A stretch of DNA of 35,302 bases, from positions 1 to 35,302 of the forward strand of contig NZ_UCOB01000005.1 in NCBI RefSeq assembly GCF_900474295.1, read 5' to 3'. The notes under the pieces are model-generated. The model did no database searches and was not told the origin of the DNA. It saw only the letters and a program-made list of their open reading frames with translations. Below, one piece after another: positions 25,679 to 33,617 of this stretch. Each line of letters begins with the position of its first letter. The first letter of the stretch is position 1. Position numbers and translations under genes: made by a program. Origin of the DNA: Synechococcus sp. UW140 (GTDB lineage Bacteria; Cyanobacteriota; Cyanobacteriia; PCC-6307; Cyanobiaceae).

Positions 25679-26639
25679 AAACGGTGGTGCGATCCATCAA
25701 CAACTCCGAGAGCTTCCACAGCTCCGCCGCCTTCTGCAGATCGGCAGCTTCGGGGCTGGTGTCCTCCACCTCGAAGTGATGCACCCCCGGGCGAACCAAT
25801 GTGTTGGTGATGTAGGTGAACCCGGGAGTGGCGCTGTCATCCATCACCAGATGGGCCAGATGGCTGCCGGCGCGTTCAAGCGATTCGGTGATCCGAAACA
25901 GATCACGGGCCACCAGAGCGAAGGCAGCCATCGCCAGCGGATTGCGCCGGCGGTTGTCGCGGAAGAAACCACCACCGCTGCGCGGGATCACCAAACCGGG
26001 ACTCCAGGCAATCACGGGGATCGTCCCATCCAGATGCCGGTCCAACTCCCGTGCCATCAGCAGATTGCAGAGCTTGCTGTCTTTGTAGGCCTTATCGGCA
26101 TCAAAGCGGTCGCTGCCATCCACCATCCCGAAGCCGGCCCCGGCGCGCAGTCCCGCCAGATCTCCCAGGGACGCCGGCCGGCCCACCTTGCCGCCACCGC
26201 TGGCAGGGTTATGCACCTCCGAGGCCGTGATCACCAAGCGGGGGTTGGCTGACCGACGCAGCAAGGGGATCAAGCGCATCGCGATCAACTGATGGGCCAG
26301 CTGGTTGACCGCAAAGGTGAGTTCGATGCCCTGGCTGCTCCAGCGTGGTTGGCGGTCTCCGGCGTATTGGAGGCCTGCATTCAGCACCAGTGCATCAAAC
26401 GACGTGTCGCTGTCGCAAAGCTGATGGGTGATGTCAGCAACAGCCCTGAGGTCAGCCAGGTCGCAAATCAAGGTTCGGACGGCGCCGCCAACAAGGGCCA
26501 ACGTTTGATCAGCACTCGCCTGGTTGCGGCAGAGGATGGTGAGCGCATGCCCTTGGGCGTTCAGGAGCCTGGCCGCCTCAAGACCGATGCCAGAGCTGCC
26601 GCCGGTGAGCAAGATCCTGCCTGGTTCAGCACGAGTCAT
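25674..26639 (-). CDS. Short-chain dehydrogenase/reductase, protochlorophyllide reductase-like
   Basis: The chosen ATG gives 321 residues; an upstream start adds ten. The Rossmann motif TGGSSGIG is at 12-19, NAG at 87-89, and the catalytic set Asn112, Ser140, Tyr185 and Lys189 (AYKDSKLCN) is intact. The AYKDSK motif and the length fit the retinol-dehydrogenase / light-dependent protochlorophyllide-reductase branch, but the overall sequence is not that of POR itself. It should use NADP(H) to reduce or oxidise a carbonyl or alcohol; the substrate is unknown. Its start overlaps the end of the SdiA-regulated-like gene by 14 bases, so the two form an operon and are probably translationally coupled. 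Confidence 0.85.
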   Translation of the reverse strand: MTRAEPGRILLTGGSSGIGLEAARLLNAQGHALTILCRNQASADQTLALVGGAVRTLICDLADLRAVADITHQLCDSDTSFDALVLNAGLQYAGDRQPRWSSQGIELTFAVNQLAHQLIAMRLIPLLRRSANPRLVITASEVHNPASGGGKVGRPASLGDLAGLRAGAGFGMVDGSDRFDADKAYKDSKLCNLLMARELDRHLDGTIPVIAWSPGLVIPRSGGGFFRDNRRRNPLAMAAFALVARDLFRITESLERAGSHLAHLVMDDSATPGFTYITNTLVRPGVHHFEVEDTSPEAADLQKAAELWKLSELLMDRTTVC

Positions 26640-27444
26640 GGAGCTTGAACACATAGAGCCGAGCATCACGATCGCTCACCACATAGACCCTGCCACGGTC
26701 GGGATCGATAGCGACGCCCTCCGCTTTGCGGATGCGCTTCGGTTTGTCGTTTGGTTTGTCGTTTGGCGTGAACACCAGATCAAGGCGTTGGAGTACGGCA
26801 TCGCCATGCCAGTCGTAATGGAACAAACACTGGCCTTTGTCGCTTGTGATCCAGAGGGTGTCTCGATGCCTGTCGTAACTGAGGCCAGAAAAGTCCAGTT
26901 GATCCGACCGCAGCTCCGGGTGTGAGAAACCATTCGCCTCCGATAACTGCCTCGATGACAGGATCGTGCTGCACGCCGCATCCAGTTCGATCAGCAGGCC
27001 CGGTTCAGCCTCTTTAACGACGAACACGTGCTCATTCGTCGTGTTCACCGTGATGCCTTCCAAGCCCTTGTTGTCCGGTTGATCCGGGAAGTGCTCGGCA
27101 AGACTGCTGTAGTGAGCCATCGCTGAGAGTGGACGTTGATGCAGTTCCCGGCGACTGATGATGTCAATCGTGATGAGCGAGTTGGTCTCTTCCTGCACAG
27201 CCAGGAGCTGGGTGCCGTCTGTGCTGATGGCAATCCCTTCAAGGCCCTGCGTAGGGACGAAGAAGCAGTCGTGGATCGACACGCGACCTTCGAGATCCAT
27301 GCAAAAGATGGCCTTGGTGTCATCACTCACGGTGTAAAGCGCCGTGCCGTCGGCGTTCAAGCTGAGGCCCGATGGTTCATTCAGGCCGATACCGGGATCA
27401 CGAATGCGATGACGGCTGATCAACTCGAGGCGTAGTTTCCCCAT
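26626..27444 (-). CDS. SdiA-regulated-like beta-propeller protein
   Basis: The protein has 272 residues with propeller-type repeats: PSGLSLNADGTALYTVSDDT, QGLEGIAISTDGTQLLAVQE, KGLEGITVNTTNEHVFVVKE, FSGLSYDRHRDTLWITSDKG and AEGVAIDPDRGRVYVVSD. This pattern with its repeated EGI/EGV-D and VSD elements is that of the SdiA-regulated (YjiK) family, whose role is not established. No signal peptide is seen. NDKPNDKPK reflects a 12-base tandem duplication at about 26745-26768. It is the first gene of a pair with the SDR and is divergent from the alcohol dehydrogenase (50 bases apart). Confidence 0.75.
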   Translation of the reverse strand: MGKLRLELISRHRIRDPGIGLNEPSGLSLNADGTALYTVSDDTKAIFCMDLEGRVSIHDCFFVPTQGLEGIAISTDGTQLLAVQEETNSLITIDIISRRELHQRPLSAMAHYSSLAEHFPDQPDNKGLEGITVNTTNEHVFVVKEAEPGLLIELDAACSTILSSRQLSEANGFSHPELRSDQLDFSGLSYDRHRDTLWITSDKGQCLFHYDWHGDAVLQRLDLVFTPNDKPNDKPKRIRKAEGVAIDPDRGRVYVVSDRDARLYVFKLHDSC

Positions 27445-27494
27445 CAGCGACCCTTGTCGCGACTCAGTCGATTCTGGTTGCTCGATCCGGTGAC

Positions 27495-28742
27495 ATGCAT
27501 GTTCTGCTGATCCGCACCTACCAGCTCCTACTCAAAGGTCTGGCCCGGGTGTTGCCCTTCCCCCGTCAGCACAGGCTGATCGGAGCCGGTGCCAGCCAGA
27601 CACTGGCAGCAGAGCTGAGCAGGCGTCGCTGGCGTCGCCCCCTACTCGTGAGCGACCGCCAGCTGATGCAGCTGCAGCTACCAGCAGCGTTGATCCGGGA
27701 CCTGGACACCGCTGGGCTGCCATGCAGCGTGTTTGACCAGGTACCCGAAAACCCCACCATCGCCTGTGTTGAAGCCGGGCTGCAGTGCTACCGCCGCAAC
27801 GGTTGCGACAGCCTGATCGCACTGGGAGGTGGCTCAGTGATGGACTGCGCCAAGGGCATCGCCGCTCGCGTGGGCAATCCCTGGTTTCCACTGCGCTGGA
27901 TGGAGGGCCTCTTCCGGGTGATCGGACCGCCGCCGCCCCTAGCGTGCCTCCCCACCACCGCGGGCTCCGGCTCGGAAAGCACAATCGCAGCGGTGTTCAG
28001 CGACCCGCAACGACACTGCAAGTTCGCGATCGCCGACTTGAAGCTGCTCCCCAGAATCACGGTGATTGATCCGATCCTGATGCTGGGCCTGCCACCAGCC
28101 GTCACCGCCGCCAGCGGAATGGATGCGCTCACCCACGCCGTCGAGTCGTACATCGGCCGCAACGGCAGCGCCTGGAGCCGGCGCAAGGCCCTCTCGGCGC
28201 TGAGACGAATTCATGCCTGGCTGTTGCAGGCCCATCGTCATGGCAGAGATGAGACGGCCCGACTGCAGATGGCTCTAGCGGCCCATGAAGCCGGTGCGGC
28301 CTTCACGCGCACCAATGTGGGGTATGCCCATGCCATCGCCCATGCCCTGGGCAGCCTTTACGGACTTCCCCACGGCTTGGCCAACGCCATCGTGCTGCCG
28401 GAGGTGTTGCGCTGGTCAAGCCCCTGCTGCGAGCGGCAACTGGCCGAAATGGCACGGGCGATCGAACTCGAAGGCATCAATAGCAGCAACGGCAGCGAGC
28501 AAGGTCTGGCACTGGCCTTCATCGCCTGGATCGAAGCACTGAAGCAAGATCTGGGGATCCCCGCCACTGTCGCCGAGCTTCGCGAGGAGCACATCCCCCA
28601 GATCAGCCGCAGCGCCCTCAAAGAAGCCCACCCGGACTATCCGGTGCCACGCCTGATGACGCAGACAGACTGCCAGGCCCTGGTCTCGCGTTTACAAGAC
28701 CACAGCGACAGCCAACGTTGCGCTCAACCACCGTTGCAATAA
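27495..28742 (+). CDS. Iron-containing (type III) alcohol dehydrogenase
   Basis: The protein has 415 residues. The NAD(P)-binding segment is ALGGGSVMDCAKGIA (109-123). The metal ligands correspond to those of FucO-type enzymes by spacing: Asp210 (SGMD), His214 (ALTHAVE), His279 (GYAHAIAHALG) and His293 (GLPHGLANAIVLPEV). It should interconvert an aldehyde and alcohol in the cytoplasm; the substrate is unknown. It starts 50 bases from the divergent SdiA-regulated-like gene, and its 3' end overlaps the opposing small membrane-protein gene by 19 bases. It could reduce the aldehyde made by the keto-acid decarboxylase at 19834-21534, but nothing in the layout proves this. Confidence 0.9.
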   Translation: MHVLLIRTYQLLLKGLARVLPFPRQHRLIGAGASQTLAAELSRRRWRRPLLVSDRQLMQLQLPAALIRDLDTAGLPCSVFDQVPENPTIACVEAGLQCYRRNGCDSLIALGGGSVMDCAKGIAARVGNPWFPLRWMEGLFRVIGPPPPLACLPTTAGSGSESTIAAVFSDPQRHCKFAIADLKLLPRITVIDPILMLGLPPAVTAASGMDALTHAVESYIGRNGSAWSRRKALSALRRIHAWLLQAHRHGRDETARLQMALAAHEAGAAFTRTNVGYAHAIAHALGSLYGLPHGLANAIVLPEVLRWSSPCCERQLAEMARAIELEGINSSNGSEQGLALAFIAWIEALKQDLGIPATVAELREEHIPQISRSALKEAHPDYPVPRLMTQTDCQALVSRLQDHSDSQRCAQPPLQ

Positions 28743-28957
28743 CGAACCGCTTCCGGCTTGGAGCGGCCATCGGCGACCTCAGCCTCAACACAACCGTTGA
28801 ACAGCTTGCTCTCCTGCTTCACGGCACAGAACCCGAAGGCAATCACCGCGAGGGAAAGAGCGGAGACCAGCGTGGCTGAGATCTGGATCACGCCGTAGGT
28901 GAGCATCGCCCGCTTGTTGCCCTTGCACGACTGTTGTTGGCCGGAGGCGTCAGACAT
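28724..28957 (-). CDS. Small single-span membrane protein, function unknown
   Basis: The protein has 77 residues from the ATG at 28957. One transmembrane segment (GVIQISATLVSALSLAVIAFGF) is preceded by a basic stretch (CKGNKRAML) and followed by a polar tail with Cys residues (GCVEAEV, YCNGG). That arrangement suggests a cytoplasmic N-terminus and an outside C-terminus. No family was recognised. Its 3' end overlaps the alcohol-dehydrogenase gene on the other strand by 19 bases. Confidence 0.65.
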   Translation of the reverse strand: MSDASGQQQSCKGNKRAMLTYGVIQISATLVSALSLAVIAFGFCAVKQESKLFNGCVEAEVADGRSKPEAVRYCNGG

Positions 28958-29151
28958 GGCGTTTGAAGCAGTGATCAAACCCTATGGATCCACAAACAGC
29001 ACAAGCGAGTCTTAGGGGGATGGGATAACCGCACAGGGCAACGTGAGCCTGATCACCCTTGAGTTCGCGCAGCGGGGCGATCGTGAAGCCACGGTGAAGG
29101 ACAACCCAAAAAACGTCACCACCGTTCTGACCTGCGTCTGCCATATCCGAG

Positions 29152-29174
29152 AGCCCCGTCCCCAAGACGGGGCT
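29152..29174. terminator. GC-rich hairpin, possible terminator
   Basis: AGCCCCGTC (29152-29160) pairs with GACGGGGCT (29166-29174) around CCCAA. On the plus strand TTC follows, giving only a weak T-tract. It lies 80 bases beyond the end of the minus-strand gene at 29255-30889 and may terminate it or a small unannotated transcript. Confidence 0.5.
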
Positions 29175-29254
29175 TTCACTTGGGCTGGCTGGGGTGGTTG
29201 CGGCGTTGCGCTCCAGCCCTGGGCACTGTTGTGGCGCACCACAAGCTGCAATCG

Positions 29255-30889
29255 CTAAACGGCCAGCCAGGGCCAGCGAATCCCGCAGGCTTCGAGGGGA
29301 TCCATCACCAACTTGTTGAGCGCACGCCCGAGCAGCACCTGCGGTTCATCGCTGCGTATGGGAATCACAGGGTGCAGCCGGTTACCAGGCAGGCCAAAGC
29401 CCCTAACAATCCCGCGCCGAAGCAGTGAATTGCCTGCTTCTAAACCGCAGACATAGGCGCGTTCCTGGCAGAGCCCCTTAGCACCGTGTTCCTGCTCACC
29501 CATCCGCACCCAGTCTCCAGCGCAGACCACAGAAGCCAGAGACGTTTCCAGCGGTGGCCGCTTGCTGAAACTGCCTGGCGAGAACCAAGACACCGACCCC
29601 CGATAACGCCGCACCTCTTGATCCACGACCTGGGCACTGCGGAAACCAGGCTGCGCCATGGGCAGCAGATCCTGCATCAAGCAAGCAACGATCTCCTCAT
29701 CGCTGAGATCTGCGATCGCCGAAGCGTTGTAGAAGTCGCTGGCAACCACCGAACCCTGAGGTGGCTGATCAGCCCACAGCGCCTGCTCCGCATCCCGCTG
29801 CAACTGATCCAACATGAAGAAGGTGGCTCCGGCACCCTTCAGGGCAGTGAAGCGAGAGAACACATTGGCGGGATCGGCAACCGGAACGTAGCGATCCAGC
29901 CACAAACGGATCGAAACCACATCGATGGATCCGAGCCTGCCGGCACGAACCAGTTCTGGCATCAAGGCACCGCACTGCGGTGATTGAGCCATCAAGGCCC
30001 CCATCCCTTTAGCACCAACCGCAAGCACCACGGCATCCACATCCTCAATCAAACCGACGCTGGCTGGTGTGACCGAACAGGTCTCCACCGAACGGATCGT
30101 GGGGATGTCATCCGAAACGTTGAGGCGCGTAGCGAGGGTGCCGCCCAGCACCTGAAGCTGATGCTCTGAACAGAGCCGTGTGCTCAGGGGCGCAAACACA
30201 TGTTCAGCGATGCTTTTGGACTTGATCCAGCGCACATCAAAGGAGTCTTGATGGGCCAGGGCGTAGTAGTAAAGGAGCTCCATCGTGACGGCAGCCGACA
30301 GCTCCTCCGGCGGCTTGAACAATCCCACCAAGAGGATCGGCCGCAGAAATTCATCGATCATGCGATCACTGATCCGCAGCTGCTGAAACAGCGTCAGCGC
30401 ATCGATCGCGTCGTAGTTGCGGTAAACCCGATCACTACGGTTGAGGTCGAGCATGGCGTAGAGAAGCCCCGCGATGCTGAGCCGATCCTGAACCGGGAGC
30501 CGCTTGAAGTTGTTGAGCGTGGCGAAGGCTTGACCCAGTGGACTCGGCAACAACGGCGCATCGCCGAACACAGGGGCAGTCGCCTCCAGGCCCTCGGGTG
30601 ACCAAAACGCACTGGTGGTGAAGTCGGTGAAGATCGAGCCGAGCCCGAGCTCAGTGGTCAGCGCATTGATGTTGGGATAGTCCTTCCAGAAACCCCGGGT
30701 GCCAGCTTCGAACGGCTTGCCGCTTTGGCTGGTGATTGGCTCGCGACCGGTTGGATCGGCCAACCCATCGATCAGGGTGACGCGAACACCGGCCTCGCAG
30801 AGTGCCTTGGCCGCTCCCCACCCAGCCCAACCGGCTCCAATCACCACCGCGTGGGATGGCTTGTCAACCGGGGGCACAGCCTTGGTCAT
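29255..30889 (-). CDS. FAD-dependent amine-oxidase / phytoene-desaturase-like oxidoreductase
   Basis: The protein has 544 residues. The N-terminal FAD dinucleotide motif is VVIGAGWAGWGAAKAL (15-30) followed by the acidic ribose-binding end (LIDG). The C-terminal FAD segment reads VVCAGDWVRMGEQEHGAKGL and then ERAYVCGLEAGNSLL, typical of the flavin amine-oxidase / carotenoid-desaturase-like superfamily. It may oxidise or desaturate a lipid, terpenoid or amine; nearby genes give no clue. No signal peptide is seen. The last 60 residues after the FAD segment (NRLHPVIPIRSDEPQVLLGR) are an extension beyond the core fold. It is divergent from the protease gene. Confidence 0.85.
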   Translation of the reverse strand: MTKAVPPVDKPSHAVVIGAGWAGWGAAKALCEAGVRVTLIDGLADPTGREPITSQSGKPFEAGTRGFWKDYPNINALTTELGLGSIFTDFTTSAFWSPEGLEATAPVFGDAPLLPSPLGQAFATLNNFKRLPVQDRLSIAGLLYAMLDLNRSDRVYRNYDAIDALTLFQQLRISDRMIDEFLRPILLVGLFKPPEELSAAVTMELLYYYALAHQDSFDVRWIKSKSIAEHVFAPLSTRLCSEHQLQVLGGTLATRLNVSDDIPTIRSVETCSVTPASVGLIEDVDAVVLAVGAKGMGALMAQSPQCGALMPELVRAGRLGSIDVVSIRLWLDRYVPVADPANVFSRFTALKGAGATFFMLDQLQRDAEQALWADQPPQGSVVASDFYNASAIADLSDEEIVACLMQDLLPMAQPGFRSAQVVDQEVRRYRGSVSWFSPGSFSKRPPLETSLASVVCAGDWVRMGEQEHGAKGLCQERAYVCGLEAGNSLLRRGIVRGFGLPGNRLHPVIPIRSDEPQVLLGRALNKLVMDPLEACGIRWPWLAV

Positions 30890-31087
30890 GGAGCTGAACT
30901 GGGTCAGCTCAACTTAGAAAGATGCCGCAATCGAGCCGTGGCTTGCCACAGCATGCAAACTGAAGCCCAAACAACAGGCAGCGGTTTCGCCGCAGCTGAC
31001 GACAGATTGAACGGGAGCTCCCCTCAAGATGGTGGTGGCATGGAGCACCACCTCTGTCTATCCCTAAAGAACAACCCAAGCCCCGCC

Positions 31088-32140
31088 ATGGCGCAACGGC
31101 TGACAACAACCTGGATAGGTTTATCGGTCTGCGCAGCCCTTGCAGCGACGGGCTGCCAACCCCAACTGCCGCAGCAATCGCAACAACAAACACGACTGCA
31201 ATCAGCGGCAGCTCCTCCCTGTAGCAGCCAAGACCTCTCCACCGAAGCGCTGTTCAGCCAAACCAAGAGCGGCGTGGCGGTGGTGACCACAGACACGTCG
31301 TCTGGCAGTGCCTTCGTGATTCGCCACCAAGACGGCAACACCCTGTTGGTGACCAACTCACACGTGGTGGAAGGAACCAACACCGTCAGGTTGAAGTGGG
31401 CGGATGGAAGCCAAGACCAGGCTGCTGTGATCAGTGATGCAGGTGGTGCGTCTCCACAAACCGATCTCGCCCTTCTGAAGCTGACCGGTTTACGCGGAAA
31501 ACCCCTCAACCTCAAAGCAACCAGCCCCAAAGTGGGCGCAGACATCGTCACCATCGGCGCACCCAAAGGGCTGGAATTCAGCCTGAGCCGAGGCGTGGTG
31601 AGCAGCCTGCGCGATGCCGGTGAGATTCTGCAGATTGACGCCCCGATCAACCCCGGCAATTCGGGCGGCCCGGTGCTGGATCACAGCGGCTGTGTGGTGG
31701 GTGTGGCCACCTTCAAACTGACCGACAGCGAAGGCTTGAACTTTGCAGTGGCATCGTCGGTGATCCAGGTCTTCCTCACCGATCCAACGACACGGGATGC
31801 AACGGCCAGCGAAAGCAAGCCGCCGATCGGCTTGAATCCAGACAACCCCAACCGACAGACAGCCGATATCGCCAGCTGCTGGTTCGAGCTGCAGACAGAT
31901 GCAGACAACCTTCAGGGGTTTGAATGCAAGGTCACCTCACGCACCAATGCCGACGGCCACACCGTGTTTGATGTCGAGGAGCCCAGTGGTCTGAAGCGCA
32001 CCGTGTTGCTCTGGGAGAACCAAACTGCCGAAGTCCTTCTCCATGGACATCGCTATGAGGGCCAGTGGAACGAAGACAGCGATGGAGACATCCACGTTCA
32101 CCTCGATGGCGGCAGCTTTGCCTTTCGGCCTCGGGGCTAG
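31088..32140 (+). CDS. Trypsin-like serine protease, probable lipoprotein
   Basis: The protein has 350 residues starting at the ATG at 31088; the frame is open further upstream but this start creates a signal peptide with a lipobox-like LAATGC ending in Cys23. The catalytic triad is His92 (TNSHVV), Asp126 (QTDLALL) and Ser192 (NPGNSGGPV), as in HtrA/Deg-type proteases. There is no PDZ domain; instead about 230-350 is an unrecognised C-terminal region with two Cys (SCWFEL, FECKVTS) and beta-rich sequence (TVLLWENQTAEVLLHGHRYE). It is expected to be anchored to a membrane facing the periplasm and to cleave misfolded or specific proteins. An ATG at 31040 is a less likely start. Confidence 0.87.
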   Translation: MAQRLTTTWIGLSVCAALAATGCQPQLPQQSQQQTRLQSAAAPPCSSQDLSTEALFSQTKSGVAVVTTDTSSGSAFVIRHQDGNTLLVTNSHVVEGTNTVRLKWADGSQDQAAVISDAGGASPQTDLALLKLTGLRGKPLNLKATSPKVGADIVTIGAPKGLEFSLSRGVVSSLRDAGEILQIDAPINPGNSGGPVLDHSGCVVGVATFKLTDSEGLNFAVASSVIQVFLTDPTTRDATASESKPPIGLNPDNPNRQTADIASCWFELQTDADNLQGFECKVTSRTNADGHTVFDVEEPSGLKRTVLLWENQTAEVLLHGHRYEGQWNEDSDGDIHVHLDGGSFAFRPRG

Positions 32141-32501
32141 AGGGATTCGGGCTGAACCCTGCGTTCGCCAACAATCAACCAACAACATCGTGAGCAGTCG
32201 GCTCAGCAAATCAGCGCAAACCAATAAGCCTTACGTTCAACACAAAGCCTTTATCGAAGCAACGGATTGGGAATACAAAAAACACGGTTCACCCGATCAA
32301 CAGGGCGACGCACTGCAGCCATTCGTATCAACCGACACAAACCAACAAGGAGCATCAGCAGCACTCACAAACAGGAAAACCCGCGACAGCAGATGCAGTG
32401 ATGGCAACAACAGAGGCCAACACAACAAGCCGTGAAGCAAATCGTGCACAAGCTCGGATCAGCCTTTAAAAAAGCACAGATGGCGCGCCGCCTTTCGCAG
32501 C
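32141..32501. other. Intergenic stretch upstream of the TIGR03032 gene
   Basis: The 361 bases hold no recognised gene. A 29-codon frame (GTG 32432 to TGA 32521) overlaps the next gene's start and encodes a basic helical peptide (VKQIVHKLGSAFKKAQMARR). It could be an upstream leader. No dispersed-repeat copy is present. Confidence 0.4.
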
Positions 32502-33569
32502 ATGAAGAAGAGCGCCCGTGAGTTGCACAGCACAAATCTTCCTGAACTGCTGAGAAGTCTCAACTGCAGCCTGGCAGTGAGCACCTATCAAGCCGGCCAG
32601 CTGCTTTGCATCGGCCATCACCAGGGTGATCTCTGTTTTGACTTCTGCAGTTTCGAGAAGGCGATGGGGATCACCCGAACACCCACCGGCTTAGCCCTCG
32701 CTGCAAAACATCAAATCTGGTCCTTATCTGGCCAGCCTGCGCTTGCAGCGCAGATCAAGCCAGCCGGTCAGTACGACATCGCTTTTCTCAGCCGCAGTTG
32801 CCATATCACCGGTCCAGTGATGGCCCATGACATCAGCTGGTGCAATCACCGACTCGTGTTCGTCAACACGCTCTGCAACTGCCTCGCCTCCATTGAAGGC
32901 AACTGGAGCTTCACGCCACTTTGGACGCCACCGTTCATTGACGACTCCACACCTGGAGATCGCTGCCATCTCAATGGAGTAGCCATCACAGAAGACGGCA
33001 GCGCACCGGCCTACGTCACCATGCATGCCGCCACCAACCGCGAAAACGGATGGCGTGAACACAAAACCAATGGTGGCGTAGTGATGGAGGTGAGCAGCGG
33101 CAACATGCTCTGCCAAAACCTGTCGATGCCGCATTCGCCCCGCCTGCATCGCGGCGAGCTGTATGTGCTCAATTCAGGCGAAGGTCAGCTGCTACGGATT
33201 AACAGACACAACGGTGATCGAGAGGTGATCGCCGAACTGCCTGGCTACACCCGCGGCCTTGACCTGATTGGCAACACCGCCATCATCGGCCTATCGCGCA
33301 TTCGCGAAACCGCCGTCTTTGGCGGACTCCCAATCACCACCAAGCATGATCAATTGCGCTGTGGCATTGCCTTCATTGATCTGAGCTCAGGATCGCTGCA
33401 AGGGTTCTGCTGGTTTGAAACCGGCGTGGAAGAGCTGTTTGCCGTCACCACAATCCCTGGATACCGCAGCCCAATCGCTGTTGGCCCCAACGCTAAAGCA
33501 GACGAAACAGACGACAACAGCCAAACCATCTGGGCCATACCTCCACCAACACCAGCGAAACGCACCTAA
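32502..33569 (+). CDS. TIGR03032 family protein
   Basis: The protein has 355 residues. It opens with LPELLRSLNCSLAVSTYQAGQLL, as is typical of the family, and contains SPRLHRGELYVLNSGEGQL, PGYTRGLDLIGNTAIIGLSR, IRETAVFGGLPI, CGIAFIDLSSGSLQG and the closing VEELFAVTTIPGYRSP. The repeated hydrophobic-Gly patterns suggest a beta-propeller. The family has no established function. No signal peptide is seen. It is followed after 48 bases on the same strand by a modular surface protein, so the two probably form an operon. Confidence 0.87.
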   Translation: MKKSARELHSTNLPELLRSLNCSLAVSTYQAGQLLCIGHHQGDLCFDFCSFEKAMGITRTPTGLALAAKHQIWSLSGQPALAAQIKPAGQYDIAFLSRSCHITGPVMAHDISWCNHRLVFVNTLCNCLASIEGNWSFTPLWTPPFIDDSTPGDRCHLNGVAITEDGSAPAYVTMHAATNRENGWREHKTNGGVVMEVSSGNMLCQNLSMPHSPRLHRGELYVLNSGEGQLLRINRHNGDREVIAELPGYTRGLDLIGNTAIIGLSRIRETAVFGGLPITTKHDQLRCGIAFIDLSSGSLQGFCWFETGVEELFAVTTIPGYRSPIAVGPNAKADETDDNSQTIWAIPPPTPAKRT

Positions 33570-33617
33570 CAAAAATCAGGATTCACATTTTCAAACCACA
33601 CGATTGAGCCAATCACA

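Noticed and set aside
29043-29258. Plus-strand frame of 71 codons running through the GC-rich hairpin
   Set aside because: GTG start without ribosome site; the hairpin would lie inside the coding region; composition is not protein-like.
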